This document shows, in pieces, positions 35,546 through 45,145 of a stretch of DNA of 64,000 nucleotides (within the stretch, counting starts at the first letter, position 1; each line of letters starts with the position of its first letter). Below the pieces are notes generated by a model that saw nothing but the letters and a program-made list of their open reading frames with translations, had not been told where the DNA came from and did not search any database. A program made the translations under genes and the position numbers. The stretch is taken from the NCBI RefSeq assembly GCF_003268675.1, contig NZ_CP029378.1, positions 5,642,001 through 5,706,000 of the forward strand, written 5' to 3'. Origin of the DNA: Streptomyces bacillaris. GTDB lineage: Bacteria; Actinomycetota; Actinomycetes; Streptomycetales; Streptomycetaceae.

Positions 35546-37278
35546 CACGCGGCCTCCGCTTCGGTCAGCTGGGAGAGCACGATCTCCCGGTACGTCTCAT
35601 TGCCGGCCATCAGCTCGTGATGGGTACCGCTGCCCACGACCCGCCCCTCGTCCAGCACCAGGATCCGGTCGGCGTCACGGATGGTGGAGACCCGCTGCGC
35701 CACGATCACCACGGTCGCCGCGGCCGTCTCCCGGGCCAGCGCCGCCCGCAGCGCCGCGTCGGTCGCGTAGTCCAGCGCCGAGAACGAGTCGTCGAAGAGA
35801 TAGATCTCCGGCCGCTGCACCAGCGTCCGCGCGATGGCGAGCCGCTGCCGCTGACCGCCCGACACATTGGTGCCGCCCTGCGCGATCGGCGCCTCCAGCC
35901 CGTGTTCCAGCCCCGCCACGAACTCCTTGGCCTGCGCCACCTCCAGCGCGTGCCACAACTCCTCGTCGGTGGCGTCCGGATTCCCGTACCGCAGGTTCGT
36001 CGCGACCGTCCCCGAGAAGAGGTACGGCTTCTGCGGCACCAGGCCCACCGTCTTCGCCAGCAGCACCGGATCCAGCGTCCGCACGTCCTCGCCGTCGACC
36101 AGCACCTCGCCGTCCGTCACATCGAACAGCCGGGGTACGAGACCGAGCAGCGTGGACTTCCCGCTCCCCGTCGACCCGATGATCGCCGTGGTCTCGCCGG
36201 GGCGCGCCACCAGATCGACGGCCCGCAGCACCGGCTCCTCGGCGCCCGGGTAGCGGAACTCCGCACCGCGCACCTCCAGCTGCCCGTGCCGGCGCAGCTC
36301 GGTCACGGGCGAGACCGGCGGCACGACGCTCGAATCGGTGCCGAGCACCTCCTCGATGCGCTCGGCGCACACCTCGGCGCGCGGCACCATCATGAACATG
36401 AAGGTGGCCATCATCACCGCCATCACGATCTGCATCAGATACGCGAGGAACGCGGTCAGCGCACCGATCTGCATCCCGCCGCTGTCGATGCGGTGCGCGC
36501 CGAACCAGACCACCGCGACGGACGACAGGTTGACCACCGTCATGACGGTCGGGAACATCAGCGCCATCAGCCGCCCGGTCGCCACCGACACATCGGTCAG
36601 CTCGGTGTTGGCCCCCCGGAACCGCTCCTCCTCGTAACCGTCGCGGACGAACGCCCGGATCACCCGGTTGCCGGTGATCTGCTCGCGCAGCACCCGGTTC
36701 ACCGTGTCCAGCCGCTCCTGCATCGTCCGGAACAGCGGCCGCATCTTCGCCACGATGATGCTCACCGAGATCCCGAGCACCGGCACCACCGCCAGCAGCA
36801 CGGCCGAGAGCGGCACGTCCTGTCCGAGCGCCATGATGATGCCGCCGACACACATGATCGGCGCCGACACCATCAGCGTGAACGCCATCAGCACCAGCAT
36901 CTGGACCTGCTGGACGTCATTGGTGGTCCGCGTGATCAGCGAGGGAGCCCCGAACCGCCCCAGCTCCCGGGCCGAGAACGACTGCACCCGGTCGAAGACC
37001 GCCGCCCGCACGTCCCGCCCCAGCGCGGACGCGGTCCGGGCCCCGTAGAAGACGGCCCCCACGTTGCAGAGGACCTGGAGCACGCTGACGGCGATCATGA
37101 GGCCGCCGAACTCCAGGATGTAGCCGGTATCGCCCTTCACGACACCGTTGTCGATGATGTCCGCGTTCAGGCTGGGCAGATACAGGGTGGCGCAGGTCTG
37201 GAGCAGCTGGAGGAGGACCAGCAGCGCGATGGGTTTCTTGTACGGGCCCAGACGGGCCCGCAGGAGTTTTATGAGCAC
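35545..37278 (-). CDS. ABC exporter half-transporter, upstream subunit
   Basis: A 577-aa membrane-ATPase fusion starting VLIKLLRARLGPYKKPIA. Walker A IGSTGSGKSTLLG, Q-loop GLVPQKPYLFSG, canonical signature VSGGQRQRL, and Walker B IYLFDDSFSALD in which the usual catalytic Glu is Asp; the switch His is replaced by Gln (VAQRVSTI). So this half carries the noncatalytic ATP site and the partner the consensus residues, a typical heterodimer. The GTG at 37278 is used because family members begin here; the ribosome-binding site is weak and lies in a 19-bp duplication. Confidence 0.9.
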   Translation of the reverse strand: MLIKLLRARLGPYKKPIALLVLLQLLQTCATLYLPSLNADIIDNGVVKGDTGYILEFGGLMIAVSVLQVLCNVGAVFYGARTASALGRDVRAAVFDRVQSFSARELGRFGAPSLITRTTNDVQQVQMLVLMAFTLMVSAPIMCVGGIIMALGQDVPLSAVLLAVVPVLGISVSIIVAKMRPLFRTMQERLDTVNRVLREQITGNRVIRAFVRDGYEEERFRGANTELTDVSVATGRLMALMFPTVMTVVNLSSVAVVWFGAHRIDSGGMQIGALTAFLAYLMQIVMAVMMATFMFMMVPRAEVCAERIEEVLGTDSSVVPPVSPVTELRRHGQLEVRGAEFRYPGAEEPVLRAVDLVARPGETTAIIGSTGSGKSTLLGLVPRLFDVTDGEVLVDGEDVRTLDPVLLAKTVGLVPQKPYLFSGTVATNLRYGNPDATDEELWHALEVAQAKEFVAGLEHGLEAPIAQGGTNVSGGQRQRLAIARTLVQRPEIYLFDDSFSALDYATDAALRAALARETAAATVVIVAQRVSTIRDADRILVLDEGRVVGSGTHHELMAGNETYREIVLSQLTEAEAA

Positions 37279-37280
37279 GC

Positions 37281-37318
37281 GTGTCTCTCGGAGTCGGCCG
37301 TGTCTCTCTGAGTCGGCG
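37281..37318. repeat. 19-bp tandem duplication over a translation start region
   Basis: GTGTCTCTCGGAGTCGGCC (37281-37299) is followed directly by a copy differing at two positions (37300-37318). Read on the minus strand it supplies two GAGAGAC tracts just before the exporter GTG. It may be a duplicated leader. Confidence 0.85.
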
Positions 37319-37413
37319 GAGGGCAGAGGCCGACCAAGTTTCGCGTACGCCGTACTCGGAGGGCGAGCCGTTTTCCCCAAACTCCGGTCAAGGCTGGAGC
37401 GGGCGGGGTGCTC

Positions 37414-38859
37414 CTACTGGCCCCCGCCGAAAGCCCCGGGGTGCAACTGGTCCCGGGTGGCCACGTACTGCTGACGCACCGCCCCGCCCACCGCCAGCTC
37501 GTCGCCCGGCTCCAGCACCTGGGCTGCGGCGCCCTGCCAGGCCGGGGGAGTGCGCGGGTCGAGGGTGCCCTGCGAGACGCCGAGCGCCCAGGCCGCCTGC
37601 CGGGCCGCGCCGATCGCCGCGTACTGGGCGGGCTGCGGTACGACGACCTGCGTGCCGAACAGCGCGGGCGCCAGGGCCTGTACGGCGGGCAGCTCGGCGG
37701 CGGCGCCGAGCAGGAAGACCCGGCGCACCTCCACGCCCCGCCCGCGCAGCACGTCCAGGGCGTCGGCCAGCGAGCAGAGCATCCCCTCGAAGGAGGCCCG
37801 CGCCAGATGCTCGGGCTTCATCGACTCGCGCCGCAGCCCGCAGAGGGTGCCGGCGGTGTGCGGGAGCTGCGGGGTGCGCTCGCCCTCCAGATACGGCAGC
37901 AGGACCAGCCCGGAGGCGCCGGGGGTGGACTTGAGCGCCAGGGCGGACAGCTCCTCCAGCCCGTCCACGCCGAGCATCTCGGCGGTGCCGCGCAGCGCCC
38001 GTACGGCATTGGAGACATGGACGACCGGCAGATGCATCCCGGTGGCGTCGGCGAAGGAGGTGATCATTCCGCTGGAGTCGGCGAGAGCCTCGTGGTGGAC
38101 GGCCATCACGGAACCGGAGGCCCCGAGCGAGACCACCGCGTCGCCCACCGCGACCCCGAGCCCGAAGGCCGCGGCCATGGTCTCGCCGGTCCCGGCGGAG
38201 ATCAGGAGCCCTTCCGGGGTCATCCCGGCGGAGTCGGAGGGGCCGAGCACCTCGGGCAGGGCGGCCGGGTGGCCGAGGGCCAGCTCCACGAGGTCGGGCC
38301 GGTAGGACGCGGCCCCGGCCGACCAGTAGCCGGTCCCCGAGGCGGCGCCCCGGTCCGTGGTGCGCCGGGCGGGCCGGCCGAGCAGCTGCCACACGAGCCA
38401 GTCGTGCGGCTGGAGCACGGCGGCCACCCGCCGGGCGTTCTCCGGCTCGGTCCGGGCCAGCCACCGCAGCTTCGCCACGGGCTGCGAGGCCTGCGGTACG
38501 GCCCCGACCGCCTCGGCCCAGGCCTGCCGCCCGCCCAGCGAGTCGATCAGATCGGCCGCGGCCACCTGGGCCCGCCGGTCGTTGCCGAGCAGCGCGGGCC
38601 GCACGAGATTGCCCTGCTGGTCCAGCGGGACGAGCCCGTGCTGCTGGGCGGAGACACCGATGGCCTGCACACCTTCGAGCAGCCCGCCGGAGGCCGCCTC
38701 ACCGAGGGAGAGCAGCCAGGCCTGCGGATCGACCTCGGTGGCCTTGGCCTCGACCGGGTGGGCGGCATACCCCTCCCGGAGCACGGCGCCCGAGTCCGTG
38801 TCGCAGACGACGATGTGAGTGAAGGCGGAAGAACTGTCCAGCCCCGCGACTATGCCCAT
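37414..38859 (-). CDS. FGGY-family carbohydrate kinase, xylulokinase-like
   Basis: A 481-aa two-domain actin-fold kinase. The N-terminal phosphate-1 motif is GIVAGLDSSSAFTHIVVCD; GVSAQQHGLVPLDQQG is the xylulokinase-type substrate loop; C-terminal LLGAAAELPAVQALAP and IGAARQAAWALG form the ATP site. It phosphorylates a sugar or polyol such as xylulose. The ATG at 38859 is used since MGIVAGLDSSS is the conserved beginning; an upstream ATG (MRQNLR) is unlikely. No sugar transporter or isomerase lies beside it. Confidence 0.87.
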   Translation of the reverse strand: MGIVAGLDSSSAFTHIVVCDTDSGAVLREGYAAHPVEAKATEVDPQAWLLSLGEAASGGLLEGVQAIGVSAQQHGLVPLDQQGNLVRPALLGNDRRAQVAAADLIDSLGGRQAWAEAVGAVPQASQPVAKLRWLARTEPENARRVAAVLQPHDWLVWQLLGRPARRTTDRGAASGTGYWSAGAASYRPDLVELALGHPAALPEVLGPSDSAGMTPEGLLISAGTGETMAAAFGLGVAVGDAVVSLGASGSVMAVHHEALADSSGMITSFADATGMHLPVVHVSNAVRALRGTAEMLGVDGLEELSALALKSTPGASGLVLLPYLEGERTPQLPHTAGTLCGLRRESMKPEHLARASFEGMLCSLADALDVLRGRGVEVRRVFLLGAAAELPAVQALAPALFGTQVVVPQPAQYAAIGAARQAAWALGVSQGTLDPRTPPAWQGAAAQVLEPGDELAVGGAVRQQYVATRDQLHPGAFGGGQ

Positions 38860-38911
38860 ACGCAGATTCTGCCGCACCGCAGGACGTTCCCGGAACTCAC
38901 GCCCACACCGC

Positions 38912-39220
38912 TCAGGTGTTGGTCGTGCCCCAGTCGTCCTCGGCGCCGCCGTTCTGGCTGCTGCGCTCCTTCAGCGACCGCACGCGCTCCGCGACGGAGG
39001 CGGGCACCTTGTCCCCGACCTTGTCGCTGACCGAGTGGTACGCCTTCCCGGCGATGTCCCGGCCGCTGTGCGCCGCACTCTCGGCGGCGTTGCGCACGGC
39101 GGGGTTCTCCGCGAACCGCTGGGCCGACTTCTTCAGCTGCTCGTAACGCTCGCGCCCGGCTCGCGTGCCGAGCACGTAACCGAGGGCCACTCCGGCGATG
39201 AACGTGAGCCGGTACCGCAT
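38912..39220 (-). CDS. YtxH-like small membrane protein
   Basis: A 102-aa protein. It starts MRYRLTFIAGVALGYVLGTRAG, a single membrane segment with glycine motif typical of YtxH/DUF883-like stress proteins, followed by a charged helical region (AGRERYEQLKKSAQRFAENP) and a hydrophilic end. The ATG at 39220 has a GGAAGGG site. The function is unknown; relatives respond to general stress in Bacillus. Confidence 0.8.
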   Translation of the reverse strand: MRYRLTFIAGVALGYVLGTRAGRERYEQLKKSAQRFAENPAVRNAAESAAHSGRDIAGKAYHSVSDKVGDKVPASVAERVRSLKERSSQNGGAEDDWGTTNT

Positions 39221-39401
39221 GGCTGCCACCCTTCCTACGCTTGGTGCGACGTGTGCAGGCCGCCTACCCGCGGGCACCCGAGATCACCCCGGGCGATACC
39301 GATTGGCGGAGCACCCCCCTGCTTGCGCTAATGTATGTGTCGCAGCGAACGCGCGCCGCCCGGCAGCCGCCAGGCAGGTACGATTCGAGGCAACGCAGCA
39401 A

Positions 39402-39474
39402 TCCCCTGTAGCTCAATTGGCAGAGCAGCCGGCTGTTAACCGGCAGGTTACTGGTTCGAGTCCAGTCGGGGGAG
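39402..39474 (+). tRNA. tRNA-Asn (GUU), first copy
   Basis: A 73-base cloverleaf. The acceptor stem TCCCCTG pairs with CGGGGGA (one G-U), the anticodon loop is CTGTTAA with GTT, and the T-arm is CTGGTTCGAGTCCAG. No CCA is encoded. Confidence 0.95.
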
Positions 39475-39479
39475 CGCGA

Positions 39480-39552
39480 TCCCCTGTAGCTCAATTGGCA
39501 GAGCATTCGGCTGTTAACCGGAGGGTTACTGGTTCGAGTCCAGTCGGGGGAG
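39480..39552 (+). tRNA. tRNA-Asn (GUU), second copy
   Basis: A tandem copy five bases after the first, differing mainly in the D-stem end and anticodon stem (CATTCGG versus CAGCCGG). Anticodon GTT again. Both are presumably co-transcribed and end at the hairpin that follows. Confidence 0.95.
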
Positions 39553-39557
39553 CGGTA

Positions 39558-39587
39558 CGGAAGAGGGCCCTTCGGGGCCCTCTTCCG
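39558..39587 (+). terminator. tRNA-Asn operon terminator
   Basis: A perfect 13-bp stem (39558-39570 with 39575-39587) is closed by the stable tetraloop TTCG, beginning six bases after the second tRNA. Confidence 0.9.
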
Positions 39588-39787
39588 CGTGCCCGGCCAC
39601 CACTCTCCCCGGGGCGCCCGAGGCGCCCCGGAGTGACACGTTCGGGTCTTCTCGATCTTCCCTGCAACCGGGCAGCACGCAGCGCCGTCCTCAAGATCAG
39701 GCGAAGTCGGCCATCCGGAGCGAGAGATCGTATGACCGGCTATGCTGCGGCAGACGGTGCGCACACTTGTACGCGCCACGCCGAGAA

Positions 39788-39861
39788 GGGGCGGTAGCTC
39801 AGCCGGTTAGAGCAGCGGACTCATAATCCGTCGGCCGTGGGTTCGAGTCCCACCCGCCCCA
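39788..39861 (+). tRNA. tRNA with CAU anticodon (elongator Met or Ile2)
   Basis: A 74-base cloverleaf: acceptor GGGGCGG pairs with CCGCCCC, anticodon loop CTCATAA with CAT, T-arm GTGGGTTCGAGTCCCAC. It is not an initiator (no C-A mismatch at the acceptor end). Whether the CAU is read as Met or, after lysidine modification, as Ile cannot be decided by eye. Its 3' end is the integration target of the islet that follows. Confidence 0.93.
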
Positions 39862-39889
39862 CCGAGCGTCCCCAGGCAGAATCGTTCTG
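39839..39889. repeat. left attachment repeat (attL-like)
   Basis: A 51-bp sequence from the tRNA T-arm through the acceptor 3' strand into the terminator. It is identical to 47522-47572. One mismatch (G/A) later, 8 further bases match. Confidence 0.95.
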
Positions 39890-39897
39890 GCCTGGGG
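39870..39897 (+). terminator. terminator of the CAU tRNA gene
   Basis: CCCCAGGC (39870-39877) pairs with GCCTGGGG (39890-39897) with a 12-base loop, starting nine bases after the tRNA. The right copy at 47553-47580 has one changed base in the stem. Confidence 0.75.
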
Positions 39898-40411
39898 AAA
39901 CGCGCTTTCTGGGGAACTGCGGGCTCCGCAGCGGTGCAGCGAACGTGCAGCGTTCTGATTGCCTGTGAGCTTTCGTAGGGCTGTGACCTGGTGTTTTGGT
40001 TATTCTTCGTGGGACGCGTGGTGAGCGGTCCCACGGCCGTTGAGGAAGGGTCCGCACCCGCCCAGCCCGACCCGCATCGATGCGACATCGGCCGCTTCGA
40101 ACGTGGCCTGTCGGCTGCCGGCTCGAGGCTCTGACGAGTGTCTTCTCTGGTCTCGCGGTCGTGGGAGGGTCAACAGTGGTCCCATGGCCGCCCGGGGAAG
40201 CGGTGGGGCCGGCCTCGCCCAGGCCGATGCGGGCGATCTCGTACACGGATGATGTTGTGCCCTACGTGCCGGTACGGGTGTGCCGGGCGCTTGAGGTCAC
40301 GGGCGCTTTTCTCGCGCTGACCGGGACGAGATGTGGACCGGTTCGGGAGCCGCCGGCCGAACGAGGGCCGCACCATCAGCTGCCACGGTGGGGGCGGGGG
40401 GGCCGCGATGC
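39898..40411. other. islet left end without recognisable genes
   Basis: About 510 bases. Near the att repeat are CTGCGG-GCT-CCGCAG and two direct copies of GTGCAGCG (around 39936 and 39945). Open frames exist on both strands but none has recognisable protein features; an integrase, normally found here, is not seen. Confidence 0.6.
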
Positions 40412-41413
40412 TCAGTCGCCCACGACCCCGGCGTCGATGCGCCGTCCGCGTGATGCATCCACCACGACGGGGATGCCGTCCGGGATTCGTCCCTGGAGCC
40501 GGTCGAGCAAGAATTCGACCGGTGGAAGATCGCCAGGGGTACGGACGCGAATGTACATCGTGCGGGATTTCGCGTCGACGCTCGTGACGGACGCCCCGGG
40601 CTCCTCGGCGAGCCACTGTTCCGCCGCGTCTTTCGTCTGGCCGACCCAGGCGTTGAGAAGGAACGTGACCACGGTGTTGGCCGTCAACGGCACGAACACG
40701 ACGGCGAACAGGAGAGCCATGGCGGCGTAGGCCCTGCGGGCGGGCCGTCCGGCCGTCTTCTCTGCCTCCGCTCCGTAGCCGAGCGAGGCGAAGACCACCA
40801 TGCCCCCGAAGACCAGGGCGAAGAGGTTCGACACGAAGAGCACCAGCGCGCCGAGCGCCAGCCATCCCGAAGCCTGCCCGAGGCACACCCCGACGACCAC
40901 CAGGGGCGGGACGAGGGAGATGGCGATCGCGACCCCTGGGAGCACCGAGCCCACGTCTCGCCGGGCCAGTGCCACAGCCCCGGCGAAGCCGGTCGCCAAA
41001 GCGGCGATCAGGTCCATCAGGCCCGGCGACGTCCGCGACGAGATCTGGCCGTTGGACAGCAGGTCGTAGCCGCTGGGGAGGGTCACCGACATGATCATCC
41101 CGACCGCGATCACGAGCAGGCATGCGAGGAGGACGATCGCGGCCGATCCGGTGCGGCGGCGTTGCACCGAGCCCAGGGCGATGCCCATGATCGGCGTGGA
41201 CAGGGGCGCGATGATCATCGCGCCGATCACCGTGGCGGTCGAGTCGGTGAGTACTCCGCCGCCTGCGATGACCGACGACAGAGTCAGCATGGTCCAGAAG
41301 GCCGAACGCTTGGACGTGGTGTCTCCGGACGACAGGTCCAGATCCTGGGTCAGCTCCTCCAGGGAGCGACGCTGGGAGGCAGGCAGAGCACGGGCACGAA
41401 CTTTGCTGATCAC
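40412..41413 (-). CDS. DUF389 (TIGR00341-type) membrane protein
   Basis: A 333-aa protein with about six membrane segments. Family marks: SSVIAGGGVLTDSTATVIGA, then MIIAPLSTPIMGIALG, and later GAVALARRDVGSVLPGVAIA and ISLVPPLVVVGVCLG. The C-terminal 85 residues form a soluble ferredoxin-like domain (MYIRVRTPGDLPPVEFLLD). No function is established for the family. The GTG at 41413 is used; the frame runs further upstream but with shadow-like composition. It is the only minus-strand gene of the islet. Confidence 0.85.
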   Translation of the reverse strand: MISKVRARALPASQRRSLEELTQDLDLSSGDTTSKRSAFWTMLTLSSVIAGGGVLTDSTATVIGAMIIAPLSTPIMGIALGSVQRRRTGSAAIVLLACLLVIAVGMIMSVTLPSGYDLLSNGQISSRTSPGLMDLIAALATGFAGAVALARRDVGSVLPGVAIAISLVPPLVVVGVCLGQASGWLALGALVLFVSNLFALVFGGMVVFASLGYGAEAEKTAGRPARRAYAAMALLFAVVFVPLTANTVVTFLLNAWVGQTKDAAEQWLAEEPGASVTSVDAKSRTMYIRVRTPGDLPPVEFLLDRLQGRIPDGIPVVVDASRGRRIDAGVVGD

Positions 41414-42413
41414 GCACCCAAAGAACCACGGTCGGTGCCGCTCCGGCGGGCAGGACACGGACTGGTGCCCGAGCGCTGCAGGTCCCGGGCCCACTTGTGG
41501 ATCCAGTCCTCGGCCCACGACGCCGTGGACAGCCGGCCGACCGGAGCCGGAGCGTGGAGAAGCCGACGAACTGCTCCCTTTCGTTCTCGGACCCGCGCAC
41601 GGGTGACAGCAAGCACGCCAACCTCCCCGCACCTCCGCGCCCGAGGGCCAGCTGGCCCCGCACCTTCAGGGTGCGGCCCTCGACGAATCGGGCCGACGGC
41701 CGGCCCGCAGAGTGTGATCGGCGGTGGCCTCGTCGTCCGGGCGGACGCGTCCCCCGATGTGTCGTGGGAGTCGCGCCCTCGACCACTCCGTTCCGCCCGA
41801 CGCGCGGGCGTCAGGTTCTTCACCGCTCCCGGGGCCACAGCCACCGCTCCACAGAGACCGCTTCACGGCAGTCTGCGTTAGGCCGCCCGGGGTGACTGGG
41901 CCACCGACTCGGCGATGCGGCGGTGCGTCCCATGGACCGACGACCACGGCACAGGCCATGTTGCTGAGGCCCCCCGATCAGCGGGCAGAGGCCGGAGGCG
42001 AGGGAGATCGACGATGGGCGGGCTGAGCATCCGGTGTCCGCTGTGAGCGGACACCCGCGCCGCGCGCTGGCTGCGCTGTTGAGGAGGCCCTCGACGGTGG
42101 ACTGTGTGGTGCGCGCCGCCCGACGTGCTCCGTCGTGGCGCTGACCGTGCCGGCGCCGCCGGTTCCGCGCGACCTCCGTGACAGGTTCCTGCCGTGTGAC
42201 GAGGAACAGACCGTTCGCACAGAGTCCGTCGAGGCCGGGCCTCCGAACCATGTGTCTCACCACCGTCCGGGTGCACGCGACGATGCCGCCTTCGGCTACG
42301 GAGTGGCCGTGCGCTCTGCCGTCGAAGGGCCGCCGTTCCGGGTCCAGGACTGACCTGGGTCCGGAGGGCCGGTGGCCGCACAGTTACCCGTCTCAGCAAG
42401 GAAGGAGCCGACG
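41414..42413. other. 1-kb stretch without recognisable genes; hairpin at 42033-42055
   Basis: Several short frames exist on both strands but none looks like a known protein or shows the expected codon bias, so it may be degenerate coding sequence. A perfect hairpin, GGTGTCCGCT-GTG-AGCGGACACC with 10-bp arms, lies at 42033-42055. The divergent promoters for DUF389 and the BetT-like gene must lie here. Confidence 0.55.
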
Positions 42414-44537
42414 ATGTCGGCTGTAGGAGGCAAGGTCCCCGAGCCTGGCACGGATGAGCCGCGGGCAGAGCTCGATGCGGAAGGGGCAGGCTCGCTCAAG
42501 CCGTTTGTCTTCTTCGGGTCCGCGACGCTCATCCTGGCCATCTCGATCTGGGCGATCGTCACCCCCTCCGGCGCCGAGAAGGTCATCGGCGTAGTGGTCG
42601 ACAGGATCTCCGGTTGGTTCGGTTGGTACTACTTCCTCGCCGCGACCCTGTATCTGGTGTTCGTCGTCTTCATCGGGGTGTCGAAGTACGGCACGATCAA
42701 GCTCGGTCCCAAGCACTACAAGCCTGACTACGGGCTCTTCGCCTGGGCCGCGATGCTGTTCGCGGCGGGCATCGGCATCGACTTGATGTTCTTCTCCGTC
42801 GCCGGCCCGGTGAGCCACTACCTGGTGCCACCGGAAGCGGACCCCGAGTCGCTGGAGGCGGCCCGGCAAGCCGTGGTGTGGACACTGTTCCACTACGGCA
42901 TCACCGGCTGGGCCATGTACGCGCTGATGGGTATGGCGCTCGGCTACTTCTCCTTCCGTCACAAGTTGCCCCTCGCCATCCGCTCCGCGATCTACCCGAT
43001 CATCGGCCGTCGGATCCACGGAAGGATCGGTGACGCCGTCGACCTGGCGGCCATCATCGGTACGGTCTTCGGAATCTCCGTATCTCTCGGCATCGGCGTG
43101 GTGCAGCTGAACTACGGGCTCAAGGTCCTCTTCGGAGTTCCGGAGGGCCTGCCCGCACAGATCGGGCTCATTGCCGTCGCGGTGGTGATGGCCACCGTTT
43201 CGGCGGCTGCCGGGGTCGACAAGGGCATCCGGCGACTGTCGCAGCTCAACGTGCTCCTCGCCGTACTGCTGATGCTTTACATCCTGATCGTCGGCGAGCC
43301 GTTCCGGCTGCTCAACGCGTTGGTACAGAACGTCGGCGACTACCTCAGCGGATTTCCGTCGATGACACTGAACACCTTCGCCTACGATCAGCCGACCGAA
43401 TGGCTCGACGCGTGGACGTTGTTCTTCTGGGCCTGGTGGATCGCCTGGGCGCCGTTCGTGGGCCTGTTCCTCGCCCGGATCTCGCGTGGCCGCACACTGC
43501 GCCAGTTCGTCGCCGCGACCCTGATCATTCCGTTCCTCTTCACCGGCCTCTTCCTGGCCGTCTTCGGCAACAGCGCACTGTTCGTGGTGCGCGACGGCAA
43601 CTCGGCCTTCGGCGAGACCGCGCTCAACTCCCCCGAGCAGGCGTTCTACGGATTGCTGGACCAATATCCCGGGGCGATGTTCAGCGCCGGACTCGCGACC
43701 TTCGTCGGACTGCTCCTCTACGTGACCTCCGCCGACTCCGGAGCCCTCGTCATGGGCAACCTGAGCTCGCACCTCCCGACACCGGTGACCGACGCCCGCA
43801 CCTGGCTCCGCGTCTTCTGGGCGGTGACCACAGGCATGCTCACCCTCGCCATGCTCCTGGTGGGCGGGGTGCAGGCTCTTACCGATGCCACGATCATCAT
43901 GGGGTTGCCCTTCTCGTTCGTCATGTTCCTGATCATGGCTGGGCTCTACCTCGCGCTGCGCTCCGAACGGATGCGCGAGGAGGCGCTTATCACCACCCTG
44001 CCGGGGTCCCTCTCCGGGCGGACAACGCAACAGGGTCCTTCGGGGGCCCGGAACTGGCGGCATCGGCTGTCGCGTGCGATGTCGTTTCCGGGCAGGCGGG
44101 CCGCCGCCAGGTTCGTGGAGGACGTCTGCCGGCCGGCGTTCCAGGAAGTCGCCAAGGAACTGCGTGAGCAGGGAGCGGAGGCGGAAATCCTCTCCGGCAC
44201 CGACGAGGAGAACGGCCTCCCGCATGTCGGCCTTGCCGTACCGATCGGTCCGAAGGACCAGTTCGTCTACCGGGTCTGGCCCGTCGAACGGCCGACCCCC
44301 GGCTTCGCCACCCGGTCGGTCAGCACCCACGACAGCTATGTGCGCTTCGAGGTCCAACTGGCCGAGGGTAACCAGGGGTACGACGTCATGGGCTACACCA
44401 GGGAGCAGCTGATCGGCGACACTCTCGACCAGTACGAGAGGCATCTGGAGTTCCTGCGGCTGCACCACGAGGCGACGGTGGGGTCGGCTTTCCCCGACCA
44501 CCGACCTGACGCCCCGGACGCGGACCAGCCGGAGTAG
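42414..44537 (+). CDS. BCCT-family choline/glycine betaine transporter, BetT-like
   Basis: A 707-aa symporter with 12 expected spans. Signature region FWAWWIAWAPFVGLFLARIS with the Trp-rich substrate motif, preceded by AGIGIDLMFFSVAGPVSHYL and followed by TSADSGALVMGNLSS. A cytoplasmic C-terminal domain of about 170 residues (FVEDVCRPAFQEVAKELREQ, then YDVMGYTREQLIGDTLDQYE) is the kind found in E. coli BetT and absent in short BCCT proteins; in BetT it takes part in osmosensing. It imports choline or betaine, for osmoprotection. The ATG has GGAAGGAG upstream. Confidence 0.92.
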   Translation: MSAVGGKVPEPGTDEPRAELDAEGAGSLKPFVFFGSATLILAISIWAIVTPSGAEKVIGVVVDRISGWFGWYYFLAATLYLVFVVFIGVSKYGTIKLGPKHYKPDYGLFAWAAMLFAAGIGIDLMFFSVAGPVSHYLVPPEADPESLEAARQAVVWTLFHYGITGWAMYALMGMALGYFSFRHKLPLAIRSAIYPIIGRRIHGRIGDAVDLAAIIGTVFGISVSLGIGVVQLNYGLKVLFGVPEGLPAQIGLIAVAVVMATVSAAAGVDKGIRRLSQLNVLLAVLLMLYILIVGEPFRLLNALVQNVGDYLSGFPSMTLNTFAYDQPTEWLDAWTLFFWAWWIAWAPFVGLFLARISRGRTLRQFVAATLIIPFLFTGLFLAVFGNSALFVVRDGNSAFGETALNSPEQAFYGLLDQYPGAMFSAGLATFVGLLLYVTSADSGALVMGNLSSHLPTPVTDARTWLRVFWAVTTGMLTLAMLLVGGVQALTDATIIMGLPFSFVMFLIMAGLYLALRSERMREEALITTLPGSLSGRTTQQGPSGARNWRHRLSRAMSFPGRRAAARFVEDVCRPAFQEVAKELREQGAEAEILSGTDEENGLPHVGLAVPIGPKDQFVYRVWPVERPTPGFATRSVSTHDSYVRFEVQLAEGNQGYDVMGYTREQLIGDTLDQYERHLEFLRLHHEATVGSAFPDHRPDAPDADQPE

Positions 44538-44784
44538 CGGGCGGGCTTGGCAGAAGGTCAGGATCGGTGTCCTCACGGGTCACACAGGTGCGCTGAGGGA
44601 TTCTTCGGCGTGGATCGACTGGGCTCGTCGGTACGGGCAGTCGCCTCCGAGGCGAGACCGAAGCCCTTGGCGGGTATGCCGCCACGGCTTGCTTCCGTCG
44701 TACGCAGTCTCAGGAGCGCCCTCGCATCTGACCGGCTCGGTCACTGCCGCCGACGCTTGTCATCGAACCGTAAGGCCGTCGGCT

Positions 44785-45145
44785 TCTTCCGGCGCGAGCA
44801 GCGACGGAGCCGCCGAGGTCGTGGTGGCGCAGGCGCTGCGGTTCACCGCTACCACGGTGGACGGGAAGCCGTCCCCAGCCGACCGAGCTGTGGTTCTGGG
44901 CGCCTTGGTGCCCCAAGTGCAAGGCCCAGGCCACGGAGACCGCGAAGGTCGCCGCCGATCACCCGGGCGAGGCCAACGTCGTCGGCGTGGCGGGTCTGGG
45001 CCGGAACGAGGCCATGGAAGTCTTCATCGCCGGGACGGTGACCGGCGGATTCCCGCAGCTTTCCGACGAGAAGGGCGAGCTCGGGAAGTAGTTCGAGGTC
45101 ACCGAGCAGAGCCGCTACGGCATCCTCGACAGGAACGGGAAGCTG
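44785..45145 (+). pseudogene. broken thioredoxin-like (DsbE/MPT53-type) gene
   Basis: Two frames together spell a secreted thioredoxin-fold protein. The first gives LRFTATTVDGKPS (typical entry strand). A +1 shift near 44880 leads into ELWFWAPWCPKCKAQATETA, with the redox pair CPKC, and VVGVAGLGRNEAMEVFI. A TAG at 45089-45091 interrupts before FEVTEQSRYGILDRNGKL. At least one frameshift and one stop make it nonfunctional unless the sequence is wrong. The rest of 44538-45577 has no recognisable gene. Confidence 0.75.

Noticed and set aside
39898..40411. Integrase remnant beside the left att repeat
   Set aside because: No frame shows the R-H-R-Y recombinase motifs; frames here are composition artefacts or antisense of the tRNA.
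41666..42399. Several 80-170-codon frames in the islet, both strands
   Set aside because: They overlap each other, lack family features and have Arg/Pro/Ser-rich shadow composition.
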